Of a stretch of DNA of 8,593 nt, positions 1-7,152 are shown one piece after another. Below the pieces are notes generated by a model. The model saw nothing but the letters and a program-made list of their open reading frames with translations. It was not told the origin of the DNA and did not search any database. The translations under genes and the position numbers were made by a program. The stretch spans positions 1 to 8,593 of the forward strand of contig USAD01000111.1 of assembly GCA_900552415.1 (NCBI GenBank), given 5' to 3'. The first letter of the stretch is position 1; every line of letters starts with the position of its first letter. The DNA comes from an uncultured Parabacteroides sp. GTDB lineage: Bacteria; Bacteroidota; Bacteroidia; Bacteroidales; Tannerellaceae.

Positions 1-124
1 TGTCGCACTTGCTTTTCGTCCGGCTTGCGACCATGATATCCGTGAACACGTCCGCATTCATCGCTATTTTCTTGACGGCAACCGTACTAACGCCGCCTGC
101 ACCAATAACTAATACTCTTCCCAT
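1..124 (-). CDS. Saccharopine dehydrogenase family protein, N-terminal part (cut by the window edge)
   Basis: Only the first 41 codons are in the window, read leftward from an ATG at 124-122. The peptide begins MGRVLVIGAGGVSTVAVKKI. It shows a beta strand followed by the GxGGxST form of the Rossmann dinucleotide-binding loop, then a helix and the stretch DIMVASRTKSKCD. This pattern is typical of the saccharopine dehydrogenase/carboxynorspermidine synthase family, NAD(P)-dependent enzymes that act on lysine- or polyamine-derived substrates in the cytoplasm. From this fragment I cannot say which member it is; in gut Bacteroidales, carboxynorspermidine dehydrogenase of spermidine synthesis is a reasonable guess. 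It is divergent from dnaB and has its own -7 promoter element about 40 bp upstream of the start. The family assignment rests on the N-terminal motif alone. Confidence 0.8.
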   Translation of the reverse strand, partial: MGRVLVIGAGGVSTVAVKKIAMNADVFTDIMVASRTKSKCD

Positions 125-164
125 TTATTTGTTACGAATTAGAATTTGTAAATTATTTTAGGCA

Positions 165-172
165 CAAATATA
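165..172 (-). promoter_or_regulatory. Bacteroidota -7 promoter element (TATATTTG) for the saccharopine dehydrogenase family gene
   Basis: On the minus strand the bases read TATATTTG, an exact match to the Bacteroidota -7 consensus TAnnTTTG. It lies 41 bp upstream of the ATG at 124, a suitable distance for a leader of about 30 nt. I see no clear TTTG -33 element at the usual spacing, so the call rests on the -7 box and its position. Confidence 0.5.
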
Positions 173-292
173 ACCCTTTTTTGGGAATATGCGCCTGCCC
201 GCCGGGAAATTCCCTTGTTCATAAATTGTCCATACGTCCCATCTCTTCCTCGAAACGGATTGCCTCTTCCCCCTCTTTTCCGAAAAAGATTG

Positions 293-300
293 TACCTTTG
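293..300 (+). promoter_or_regulatory. Bacteroidota -7 promoter element (TACCTTTG) for dnaB
   Basis: TACCTTTG matches the Bacteroidota -7 consensus TAnnTTTG exactly and ends 24 bp before the dnaB ATG at 325. This would give a short leader of roughly 15-20 nt. No good TTTG -33 box is visible upstream. The rest of the 125-324 intergenic region shows only short, unremarkable palindromes and no small gene I can support. Confidence 0.5.
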
Positions 301-324
301 TCCTCCGTGTTTTGATAATGATTT

Positions 325-1836
325 ATGGCAGAAGGAACAACTAAAACGACAAGCAAACGGCGACAGAAACCTGTTATTGTGGCGGATATGGGGCGGTTGC
401 AACCCCAGGCGAAAGAGCTGGAGGAGGCGGTCCTGGGCGCGTTGATGCTCGAGAAGGACGCTTACTCGATCGTGAGTGAGATCCTGAAACCGGAGTGTTT
501 CTATGAGAAGGCGCACGAGAAGATTTTCGCGGCGATTGTCGACCTGGCGATCAGCCAGCGGCCGGTGGATATGCTGACGGTTACCGAGCAGCTGAAGAAA
601 CGGGGCGAGCTCGACGAGGTGGGCGGCCCGTTTTATATCTCGCAGCTGACGAGCAAGGTGGCCAGCTCGGCCCACATCGAGTATCACGCCCGGATCATCG
701 CCCAGAAATACCTGGCCCGCGAGCTGATCTCGTTCACGGCCCAGATACAGGACAAGGCGTTCGACGAGACGATCGACGTGGACGACCTGATGCAGGAGGC
801 CGAGGGCAAGCTGTTCGAGATCTCGCAGCGGAACGTCAAGAAGGACGTGACGCAGATCAACCCCATCATCAGGGACGCGATGGAGATGTTGCAGAAGGCG
901 GCCAACCAGAAAGAGGGCTTGAGCGGTCTTCGCACCGGTTTCGACGGCCTCGACAAGATCACCTCCGGGTGGCAGGATTCCGACCTGATCATCATCGCCG
1001 CCCGTCCGGCGATGGGTAAGACGGCCTTCGTCCTCTCAATGGCCAAGAACATGGCGGTGAACTTCAAGATCCCCGTGGCGCTCTTCTCGCTTGAGATGAG
1101 CAACGTCCAGCTGGTCAACCGTCTGATCGTAAATGTTTGCGAGATCCCGGGCGAGAAGATCAAGAGCGGACGACTGGAGAGTTATGAGTGGGAACAGCTT
1201 GATTTCAAGATCAAGGAGCTTTACGACGCGCCAATCTACATCGATGATACGCCGAGCCTTTCCGTCTTCGAGTTGCGAACAAAAGCCCGTCGCCTGGTGC
1301 GCGAGCATGGCATCCGTTGCATCATTATCGACTACCTTCAGTTGATGAACGCGAGTGGCATGAATTTCGGCAGCCGTGAGCAGGAGGTTAGTACCATCTC
1401 TCGCTCTCTGAAAGGATTGGCCAAGGAGTTGAATATCCCGATCATCGCCCTTTCGCAGTTGAACCGTGGTGTCGAGTCGCGACAGGGCGCCGAGGGAAAA
1501 CGCCCGCAGTTGGCCGACTTGCGTGAGTCGGGAGCGATCGAGCAGGATGCCGATATGGTTTGTTTCATTCACCGTCCGGAATATTATAAGATCACGGAAG
1601 ATGAGCGAGGCAACTCGTTGATTGGCTTGGCCGAGATCATCATCGCCAAGCACCGTAACGGAGCGACAGGCGACGTGCGCTTGCGTTTCAAGAACGAGTT
1701 CGCGAAGTTCATGAATATCGAGGAGGACATTCCCGTGCGCGAGTTCTCATCGGGCATGAATGGGGGAGAGCTGCCACCCAACGTCGGTGGCGAGGATTTC
1801 CTGAGCCAGGTCTCCACGAATGAGGTGCCTTTCTGA
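325..1836 (+). CDS. dnaB: Replicative DNA helicase DnaB
   Basis: This is the hexameric 5'-3' helicase that unwinds DNA at the replication fork and contacts primase and the polymerase clamp loader. The 503 residues hold a basic N-terminal tail, the DnaB N-terminal helical domain (about residues 28-130), a linker, and the RecA-like ATPase domain (about 195-470). Visible ATPase residues are Walker A ARPAMGKT with Lys232 and Thr233, a likely catalytic Glu257 in FSLEMS, Walker B IIIDY with Asp336, the LSQLNRGVESR loop with Gln378, and the conserved DLRESGAIEQDADMV segment at 398-412. No intein interrupts it. The length is typical for Bacteroidota DnaB, somewhat longer than the 471 residues of E. 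coli. The start at 325 is supported by the promoter element 24 bp upstream. Leucine and arginine codon use changes part way through the gene. The C-terminus ends NEVPF. Confidence 0.98.
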   Translation: MAEGTTKTTSKRRQKPVIVADMGRLQPQAKELEEAVLGALMLEKDAYSIVSEILKPECFYEKAHEKIFAAIVDLAISQRPVDMLTVTEQLKKRGELDEVGGPFYISQLTSKVASSAHIEYHARIIAQKYLARELISFTAQIQDKAFDETIDVDDLMQEAEGKLFEISQRNVKKDVTQINPIIRDAMEMLQKAANQKEGLSGLRTGFDGLDKITSGWQDSDLIIIAARPAMGKTAFVLSMAKNMAVNFKIPVALFSLEMSNVQLVNRLIVNVCEIPGEKIKSGRLESYEWEQLDFKIKELYDAPIYIDDTPSLSVFELRTKARRLVREHGIRCIIIDYLQLMNASGMNFGSREQEVSTISRSLKGLAKELNIPIIALSQLNRGVESRQGAEGKRPQLADLRESGAIEQDADMVCFIHRPEYYKITEDERGNSLIGLAEIIIAKHRNGATGDVRLRFKNEFAKFMNIEEDIPVREFSSGMNGGELPPNVGGEDFLSQVSTNEVPF

Positions 1837-1860
1837 TAGCGATGCTTTTTTATGCTTTAG

Positions 1861-1935
1861 TTTCTTCGGAACGGACTGGAGTTTTGTTCGAGACGGACTG
1901 GAGTCCTTTCCGAAGAAAACTCCAATCCGTTCCGA
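1861..1935. repeat. Overlapping inverted and direct repeats between convergent genes; probable transcript-end structure
   Basis: Two strong hairpins compete for the same sequence. In hairpin A, 1861-1877 pairs with 1902-1918 (17 bp, one mismatch at 1872/1907). In hairpin B, 1866-1885 pairs with 1916-1935 (20 bp, one mismatch at 1876/1925, which becomes a G-U pair in minus-strand RNA). The 12-mer ACGGACTGGAGT is also directly repeated at 1871-1882 and 1893-1904. The block starts 25 bp after the dnaB stop and ends 30 bp before the stop of the convergent gene, so it probably marks the 3' ends of both transcripts. A weak T run (1941-1944) follows on the plus strand, and none follows on the minus strand. 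It could instead be a copy of a dispersed intergenic repeat. Confidence 0.7.
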
Positions 1936-1965
1936 TGGAAATTTTGCGTTGGTCTAAAGTTGATT

Positions 1966-2853
1966 TTAGGGCCAAGGCAATCTCTTAATCAACCATGTCT
2001 CGATCAGGAATAACGCGATCGGGATCAAGAGGAAGGTGACCGCAAGTCCGGCGCCGATCTTTTTGGGGTGGCGATAATGGCTCATCAGGGCAGCTTTCCT
2101 CCCTTTTTGATAACGGGCCCAAGAGAATATGGGTGGAAAGAGAAATTGGAATCCCCAGTAGAAAACCAGTATTTCCCTATTGTCACCTATCCCGGGAATC
2201 CGCACGAGCAAGAAGTAGGCAGGCAGGGCGATCGTGAGCATATTGTACAGGAAGAGAAGTAAGAAACCGGACATCCGGCCGTTGCTCCGGCTCCACAATT
2301 CCCCGATAAAATACAGGAAATCGAAAAGGTAAAATTTGTATTCCCTTTGCGGATATTCCTTTAGCTCTTCAGCATCGTCTTCCTCTTCGTTATCCAGGAC
2401 AAGACTCCTGACAAGCCCATCGCTCCAGGTAAAACGGAAGCTATACTCCAGGTCGGAATCGACAAAAGATATTTCCAGCTCTTTGTTGTTCGTGTCGGAG
2501 GCCCAGATGGATTGTGGATAGAATCTCTCTCTCCAATTGGCATAAGCGGCTATTTCCTTCTCACCTCGGATACGTGCGGAGAGGACGGTATCTACCCGAT
2601 CGAGTACCGTTCCCCAATTTTCCAGCAGCTGTTTTATGCGAGTTGTCTGCGATTGGAAAGGAGAACGTGCGTCTCCATTTGCCATGATGGTCATTGTCTC
2701 GGGACAAAAGGGCAGCCGGATCTCCGACCACCAAAGATAATGATCGGTTTTCCAGCATTCCAGAACCTTGCAGCTAAAAATACCCAGACCATTTACCGCA
2801 TGCTCTTTCCGCGTTCCCAGTAGATTGTTGGCTAGTCTTTTAATGAAGTCCAT
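1966..2853 (-). CDS. Hypothetical protein with soluble N-terminal domain and three C-terminal membrane helices
   Basis: I do not recognise this 295-residue protein with confidence. Residues 1-190 are soluble and acidic near 155-165 (LDNEEEDDAEEL). Three hydrophobic segments follow at about 195-217, 228-246 and 266-288, with basic residues between the second and third (RYQKGRKAALMSHYRHPKK). There is no N-terminal signal peptide, so the N-terminal domain is probably cytoplasmic. The region 25-100 has a Trp/Ile-Pro pattern and then a helix (RIKQLLENWGTVLDRVDTVL). This faintly resembles DUF2262/DUF2004/DUF6985-type domains, some of which act as immunity proteins; I treat that only as a hint. The ATG at 2853 lies 3 bp after the stop of the DUF1266 gene, so the two are probably co-transcribed and translationally coupled. 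It is the last gene of the operon and runs convergent to dnaB. Confidence 0.85.
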   Translation of the reverse strand: MDFIKRLANNLLGTRKEHAVNGLGIFSCKVLECWKTDHYLWWSEIRLPFCPETMTIMANGDARSPFQSQTTRIKQLLENWGTVLDRVDTVLSARIRGEKEIAAYANWRERFYPQSIWASDTNNKELEISFVDSDLEYSFRFTWSDGLVRSLVLDNEEEDDAEELKEYPQREYKFYLFDFLYFIGELWSRSNGRMSGFLLLFLYNMLTIALPAYFLLVRIPGIGDNREILVFYWGFQFLFPPIFSWARYQKGRKAALMSHYRHPKKIGAGLAVTFLLIPIALFLIETWLIKRLPWP

Positions 2854-2856
2854 ACT

Positions 2857-3915
2857 TTACCATTCAATCTGTTTCCATGGCGATTCCTCTTTTTCTAGCA
2901 GGGTGGAAATGATCTCGTATGCGGTGTCGCAGTCATCCGGATCACCATGCCATACACCACGGCCGAAAGCGAAGCTGAGTCCATATTCTTTCCACGAGCC
3001 GAATGTCTTTCGTGCGGTATCCGCGGCAACTCTTGCCATCTGCCACATCTCTTTCTCGCTCAGGTAGCCGCAAAGACGCGCCCAACGAGCCAGGTTGACC
3101 AAGCGGACAAGATCCCAGGCGATAGCAGTTGTGGGCAGATCGTGGTTTGCGCAATACTCATTCTCAAACATATGTTCGACGATCAGGCATACGTCACCCA
3201 TTTTGCTCTCCTCGTCATCCCTTTCCTCGTCGGTGATATTTTCCAGACCTCGCTCCCGCAACTCGGCGAAGGCTTCATCCGCGTCCGCATGATGGCCCTC
3301 ATTCAATAGCCAGTCGGCGATCTCGAGGGTAGAAGCTTTGTCCGTGATATTCCACCAGCTTCTCAGCTGCTCCCTGAACGCGTCGGCGTCGATCTGGCTC
3401 TCGATCGAATCTACCTCCTCGGCGTTATAGACAAGTAAAGGGGCGCCGAAGGCCAGCAGATGGGCCTGTTCGTCTGTCAGGCCGTGGTCGTCCTTGCGCC
3501 TGATCTCCCAATCCGAATCGGAGAAATCGTCCAGTTCGTCCAAGAGGCCTGCCAATTCGTCCGGTATGGAAGGTTCGTCGCCCTGACCGTCGTCGAAAGC
3601 TCCGTTCAGCATCGCTGCCATGGTTTGGGAGGCGTATGACATATTTTGCCGGGCGGCTTGAGTTACCGTTTCCGGATCGATGTCCCCAAGTGTTCCCATG
3701 GCCGCTTGTTGTGCCTGTATCTCATTCAGGTTAGGCACGGCCGCTCTCATTTGGGCATTTATCTGTTCTTGAATATTCCCCATATCGGGCATTTGGAATC
3801 CGGGGATTCCTCCAAACATGGCTTGTGCCTGTTCCATTGCCGCTTTTAAAGCCGCTTCTTGTGCCGCTTGGGCGATCTCCTCCGGACTTTGAGGATTGAT
3901 TTTTTCTTTTGACAT
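2857..3915 (-). CDS. DUF1266 domain-containing protein
   Basis: This 352-residue soluble protein has two parts. Residues 11-105 are rich in Ala, Gln and Met with helical stretches (EEIAQAAQEAALKAAMEQAQ) and a Gly/Pro/Met-rich loop (FGGIPGFQMPDMG), followed by a very acidic linker at 108-136. Residues from about 150 to the end match DUF1266, the family of E. coli YbeR and YbeU: SWWNI at 186-190, DWLLNEGHHADADEAF at 201-216, AWDLVRLVNLARWARLCGYL at 266-285, then SWKEYGLSFAFGRGVWHG at 307-324 and the terminal SPWKQIEW. The family's biochemical function is unknown. There is no signal peptide or membrane segment. It is followed 3 bp later by the three-helix membrane protein and is preceded by an ankyrin gene 45 bp upstream. 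I see no promoter in that gap, so operon transcription is likely. DUF1266 membership is a confident pattern match; any role is not known. Confidence 0.88.
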   Translation of the reverse strand: MSKEKINPQSPEEIAQAAQEAALKAAMEQAQAMFGGIPGFQMPDMGNIQEQINAQMRAAVPNLNEIQAQQAAMGTLGDIDPETVTQAARQNMSYASQTMAAMLNGAFDDGQGDEPSIPDELAGLLDELDDFSDSDWEIRRKDDHGLTDEQAHLLAFGAPLLVYNAEEVDSIESQIDADAFREQLRSWWNITDKASTLEIADWLLNEGHHADADEAFAELRERGLENITDEERDDEESKMGDVCLIVEHMFENEYCANHDLPTTAIAWDLVRLVNLARWARLCGYLSEKEMWQMARVAADTARKTFGSWKEYGLSFAFGRGVWHGDPDDCDTAYEIISTLLEKEESPWKQIEW

Positions 3916-3960
3916 ACTTCTGGATTTTATTGGTAATAGATTCTGTTTGTATTTTATACT

Positions 3961-4935
3961 TTAACCTTCCGCGCCAGCCTCAAGCAGGATTTCCACGATC
4001 TCGTTATATCCTCGTTCCGACGCGTAATAGAGCGCGGAATGGCCAAGGTTATCCGTAATGTTCACGTCGACACCACATGCGGTCAACAGTCTCACATATT
4101 CATTATTTCCTTCACGTGCGGCGATAATCAGTGCCGTACGACCGTTCCCATTCCGGGTATTGGGATCCATTTTAGCATCGATCAGGGCCTTGCCCAGATG
4201 AATGTTTCCGGAAAGGACCGCTAGATGCGCGGGGGCTGTTCCATCGAGACGAGCCTTGTTCACGTCGGCTCCGGCTTTGATGAGCAGGACACTAATCAGC
4301 AAGTTGCCTCTTGAGCAGGCGATGGCGAGAGGTGTCTCTCCATTATCGTTGAGGGCATTCACGGAGATATTACCGGCAGAGAGTAATGTCCGGACAATCT
4401 CGCCTTGATCGTTATAGACGGCTTGGTGTAATGGGGTATTGCCAGCCGAGTCGCTCGTGTTAGCCATCGGGAGACGGGTCATTATTTCTCTTAGTCCATA
4501 GGCCGTGGCATAATCGATAGCCTTATGGCCTTCGGCATCGGTCTGTTCGGCGTCAGCTCCTTGGCTCAAGAGGAACAGGGCGGCATCCGTGCGCTTGTTG
4601 CCCAGGGCACGCAACAGGGGCGTTCGTCCTTCCTTGTCCGTCACGTTGATTTGGGCGCCATGCCGGAGTAGGTTGTCCAAAATCTCCTTATTGCCTTGTG
4701 CCGCGGCGAGATGAAGCGGTGTCTCGGAAACATTGTTCGGCAAATTGGTATCCGCTCCGTTCTCTGTCAGTAGTGACGCGATGTCCCTATGGCCTTTGGC
4801 ACAAGCATAATGCAGGGAAGAGTTGCCGCCCGCGTCACGCCTGTTAATGTCGAATCCTCCTTTTCGGAGGAATATCTGTACGATCGCTTTCTGCCCATTA
4901 CGGCAGGCGTTGAGAAAAGTTATGCTGTTGTCCAT
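3961..4935 (-). CDS. Ankyrin-repeat protein, 324 residues, ten repeat units
   Basis: Almost the whole protein is a run of 33-residue ankyrin units: 1-37 (degenerate cap), 38-70, 71-103, 104-136, 137-165 (shortened), 166-199, 200-232, 233-265, 266-298 and 299-324 (truncated cap). Typical signatures are TPLHLAAAQGN at 72-82, GADVN at 222-226 and TALIIAAREGN at 267-277. Ankyrin stacks are protein-binding scaffolds without enzyme activity, so its partner is probably another protein of this operon or an outside target. No signal peptide or membrane segment is visible, so it is likely cytoplasmic. Its ATG lies 3 bp after the stop of the larger ankyrin gene, which suggests coupled translation. The two ankyrin proteins differ: this one is compact and regular, while its neighbour has long insertions between units. 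The family call is secure; the partner is unknown. Confidence 0.95.
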   Translation of the reverse strand: MDNSITFLNACRNGQKAIVQIFLRKGGFDINRRDAGGNSSLHYACAKGHRDIASLLTENGADTNLPNNVSETPLHLAAAQGNKEILDNLLRHGAQINVTDKEGRTPLLRALGNKRTDAALFLLSQGADAEQTDAEGHKAIDYATAYGLREIMTRLPMANTSDSAGNTPLHQAVYNDQGEIVRTLLSAGNISVNALNDNGETPLAIACSRGNLLISVLLIKAGADVNKARLDGTAPAHLAVLSGNIHLGKALIDAKMDPNTRNGNGRTALIIAAREGNNEYVRLLTACGVDVNITDNLGHSALYYASERGYNEIVEILLEAGAEG

Positions 4936-4938
4936 ATG

Positions 4939-6525
4939 CTAAATGTTTTGAAGCAAGAATTTAATCATATCATCATTCTTGTAGGCTGTGGCGACATCCA
5001 GGGCGCTTAGACCCTCATTGTTTACCGCCTGAATATCCGGTAGCCCGAATTCCTCCAGGATTTCCGTCATTTGATGGAGCTCTCTTCTCTTGCTGCTGGC
5101 GGCCAAATAATGCAGGATCGTGTTTCCCCAATTATCCTTGTTGGCGATCGACGCTCCAGCTTCCAAGAGCAACTCGAATGCCGCTATCTCTTCGGGGCCA
5201 CATTGTTTCCAACCATAAGGGTAAGAGCGTGGAAGCGCCGCTATGCGTGGTATGTAACCATCCCAATAATTGCCACCGCAAAGCAACATCAACGGGGTTT
5301 GTCCGCAGTTGTTGGTCGCGTTCGGATTGGCGCCATGGTCAAGAAGAAAACGGATTGCCGTGTTACAAGGACCATATCCTGCTCGCAGACAGGCGATGGC
5401 TAGGGCGGTGTTGCCCCTGTTGTCCAATGATAATTCCGGATTCCAACCTCTGCTCAACATCAGTGTCAGGATTTGAAGATATTGTTCATCATCTGACGAG
5501 GAGGCATCGTTGTGACTCGCCCAGACGGCGAAGGCATTTTTCTCATCCGGCATTCGCCAGTTGGGATCCGCTCCGGCCTTCAGGATCATTTCCGCTGACA
5601 AGAAATCAGAACCCATCAGGGCCCAGGCGAGTGGCGATTTCCCCTTGAAAGAGGTTATCTGATCCTCCTCATAAACCCTTTGTAAGTCCGTGTCCATACG
5701 CAGGATGGCTTCAAGGGCTGTCTTGTTCTTATAGATCAAAGCCTGAAAAACATCCATACCACCGGATAGGGCGGCGAGCTCATCATGTTCTGGATCATTT
5801 CCCGTGAGCAATGCGCTGATCGTCGTGATACCACGTTCCATAGCGATGTCGACTGGCCGTTTGCCGGCATCGGATTTCTCCTCTGGATCTATCGTTCCGT
5901 TCGCGAGAACGCTTTTCACGAGACGGAAGACCTCTGTTTCCTGCTCTTGAAACCGGGCCAGTTCATTTTCGGCTTCGGTTATCTTTATATCCGGATGCCA
6001 GCCCTCGTCTCTCATCCTTTTCAGGCGATTAGCGCTTTTCTCACGGTCAAGCGAGATAAACCACGCCTCTTGACAGGCCATATGGAGAACATTCTCCCCG
6101 TTTTTATTGGCAGAATTGATCTTTACTCCGGAGCTTATGATAGCTTCAGCCATGGCAAAATGCCTGTTCATGACAGCTTCGATCAATGCGGTGGTCTCTT
6201 GCCCGGATCGGTGTATTTTAGCTCCGGCGGCAATTAATCTCTTGGCCGCTTCTTTCAGCTCGTCCTCGTCCGCGTTTTCCAGTCTGCATCTTCCGAGCGT
6301 ACATATTGGGGTTTCCCCACGATTATCCTTAGCGTTTACGTCAGCTCCTCTTTCCAGAAGGAGTAATATGGCACCAAGGTCGGCGAAACGACATGCTAAA
6401 TGTAGGGGCGTGAAGCCTTCGTTCGTCTCGTCGTGATCCGTGATGTTTACCTCACGATAAGCCTGGTGAATTTCCTGTTTGGTTTTCCGCTCCAGGTACA
6501 AATGATATATCTCAGGACAAGTCAT
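4939..6525 (-). CDS. Ankyrin-repeat protein, 528 residues, irregular repeats with insertions
   Basis: This protein has about ten to eleven ankyrin units, many separated or expanded by insertions. The clearest are near residues 38-70 (FTPLHLACRFADLG, GADVNAKDNRG), after about 110 (TALIEAVMNRHFAMAEAIIS), near 145 (NVLHMACQEAW), and in the C-terminal half (SPLAWALMG, TALAIACLRAGYG, GANPNATNNCGQTPLML, TILHYLAASS, SALDVATAYKNDDMIKFLL). A charged helical insertion follows the third clear unit (AENELARFQEQETEVFRLV). Another, rich in Gly, Pro and aromatic residues, lies before the third-last unit (YIPRIAALPRSYPYGWKQCG). There is no signal peptide or membrane segment, so it is probably a cytoplasmic binding scaffold. 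The start at 6525 is 5 bp after the stop of the small membrane protein gene, and its stop is 3 bp before the next ankyrin start. Exact repeat boundaries are my estimate. Confidence 0.94.
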   Translation of the reverse strand: MTCPEIYHLYLERKTKQEIHQAYREVNITDHDETNEGFTPLHLACRFADLGAILLLLERGADVNAKDNRGETPICTLGRCRLENADEDELKEAAKRLIAAGAKIHRSGQETTALIEAVMNRHFAMAEAIISSGVKINSANKNGENVLHMACQEAWFISLDREKSANRLKRMRDEGWHPDIKITEAENELARFQEQETEVFRLVKSVLANGTIDPEEKSDAGKRPVDIAMERGITTISALLTGNDPEHDELAALSGGMDVFQALIYKNKTALEAILRMDTDLQRVYEEDQITSFKGKSPLAWALMGSDFLSAEMILKAGADPNWRMPDEKNAFAVWASHNDASSSDDEQYLQILTLMLSRGWNPELSLDNRGNTALAIACLRAGYGPCNTAIRFLLDHGANPNATNNCGQTPLMLLCGGNYWDGYIPRIAALPRSYPYGWKQCGPEEIAAFELLLEAGASIANKDNWGNTILHYLAASSKRRELHQMTEILEEFGLPDIQAVNNEGLSALDVATAYKNDDMIKFLLQNI

Positions 6526-6530
6526 ATCTG

Positions 6531-7118
6531 TTATTCTGCGTCATTATCACACATGCGCCTGATAAAGGCCTCATTCTTCTCATATTCCTCGCCAGAAAGG
6601 ATGACCGGGTCCGCTAACCCGATGATTTTATAGCCTGGTGTGTAAGTTATCAGGATGCAATAGAACTCACGGCCTGTCTCGTCTTTTTCTACTTGTAGTT
6701 GGACTGGTTGGTCGTTGCCGCTTGGCAGGCCGCACAGATACTCAAAATCGTGTTGGTTGAAAGCGGCGATAATTGCCTCTTTGTCTGTTTCTGCGCTAAT
6801 GAATTTCTTTGTCTTGTATTTTTTCACCTCGCCACCGCTTTGCTTGTTATAAATCACGAGATCGGAGGATAACGCCGAGAGGGCGCAGTAAATTCCAGCG
6901 AGAATCCCGGCGGCTCGTATAAGCCAGGCGGGTAAAAACGGCAACCATCCCGGGAAAATAACCAATAAAATACATGCTGATGTCAATCCCCAGTAGATTA
7001 ATGGCTTTGTCTTATTCGTCCTTTTCTCAAACTTTTCTGGCATCGCGTCATAAACTTCACCGAAGTGACTTGGAAAATGCTTTTCCCTGTTCATCTTGTT
7101 GTCATTAGATTTTTCCAT
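6531..7118 (-). CDS. Hypothetical membrane protein with two N-terminal helices
   Basis: I do not recognise this 195-residue protein. A basic, hydrophilic stretch of about 38 residues precedes two hydrophobic segments at roughly 39-58 (IYWGLTSACILLVIF) and 61-82 (LPAWLIRAAGILAGIYCALS), joined by a short GWLPF turn. Residues 90-195 form a soluble domain that begins with lysines (KKYKTKKF). With two helices as a hairpin and positive charge on both sides, both termini are probably cytoplasmic, where the domain could meet the soluble ankyrin proteins encoded just downstream. It appears to be the first gene of the five-gene operon, with the next ATG 5 bp after its stop. A second in-frame ATG at codon 9 is possible as the start. 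I see no clear TAnnTTTG promoter in the 146 bp upstream, so readthrough from the rhomboid gene remains possible. Confidence 0.85.
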   Translation of the reverse strand: MEKSNDNKMNREKHFPSHFGEVYDAMPEKFEKRTNKTKPLIYWGLTSACILLVIFPGWLPFLPAWLIRAAGILAGIYCALSALSSDLVIYNKQSGGEVKKYKTKKFISAETDKEAIIAAFNQHDFEYLCGLPSGNDQPVQLQVEKDETGREFYCILITYTPGYKIIGLADPVILSGEEYEKNEAFIRRMCDNDAE

Positions 7119-7152
7119 GATTGTATTGTTTTATTAATTGTGATAATTTCTT

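Noticed and set aside
204..214. Short palindrome GGGAAATTCCC between the divergent genes
   Set aside because: Only five base pairs around a single base, not aligned with either promoter element; easily a chance event.
1036..1653. A 205-codon open frame on the minus strand inside dnaB, plus other long frames at 139-687 and 684-1163
   Set aside because: These are antisense to a clear dnaB coding sequence or its promoter region. Their translations show no domain or membrane pattern and they exist because of the GC-rich codon use of dnaB.
325..1836. dnaB as part of a prophage or plasmid replication module, or interrupted by an intein
   Set aside because: The protein is continuous with all helicase motifs at normal spacing, and no phage, integrase or replication-initiator genes are nearby.
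5178..5648. A 156-codon plus-strand open frame within the large ankyrin gene
   Set aside because: It lies wholly antisense to a gene with recognisable ankyrin repeats, and its translation is Cys/Arg/His-rich, typical of a shadow frame.
3961..6525. The two ankyrin genes as one gene split by a frameshift
   Set aside because: Each has its own stop and ATG separated by 3 bp, the second begins with a proper cap-like repeat, and the repeat architecture differs between them; this fits two coupled genes.
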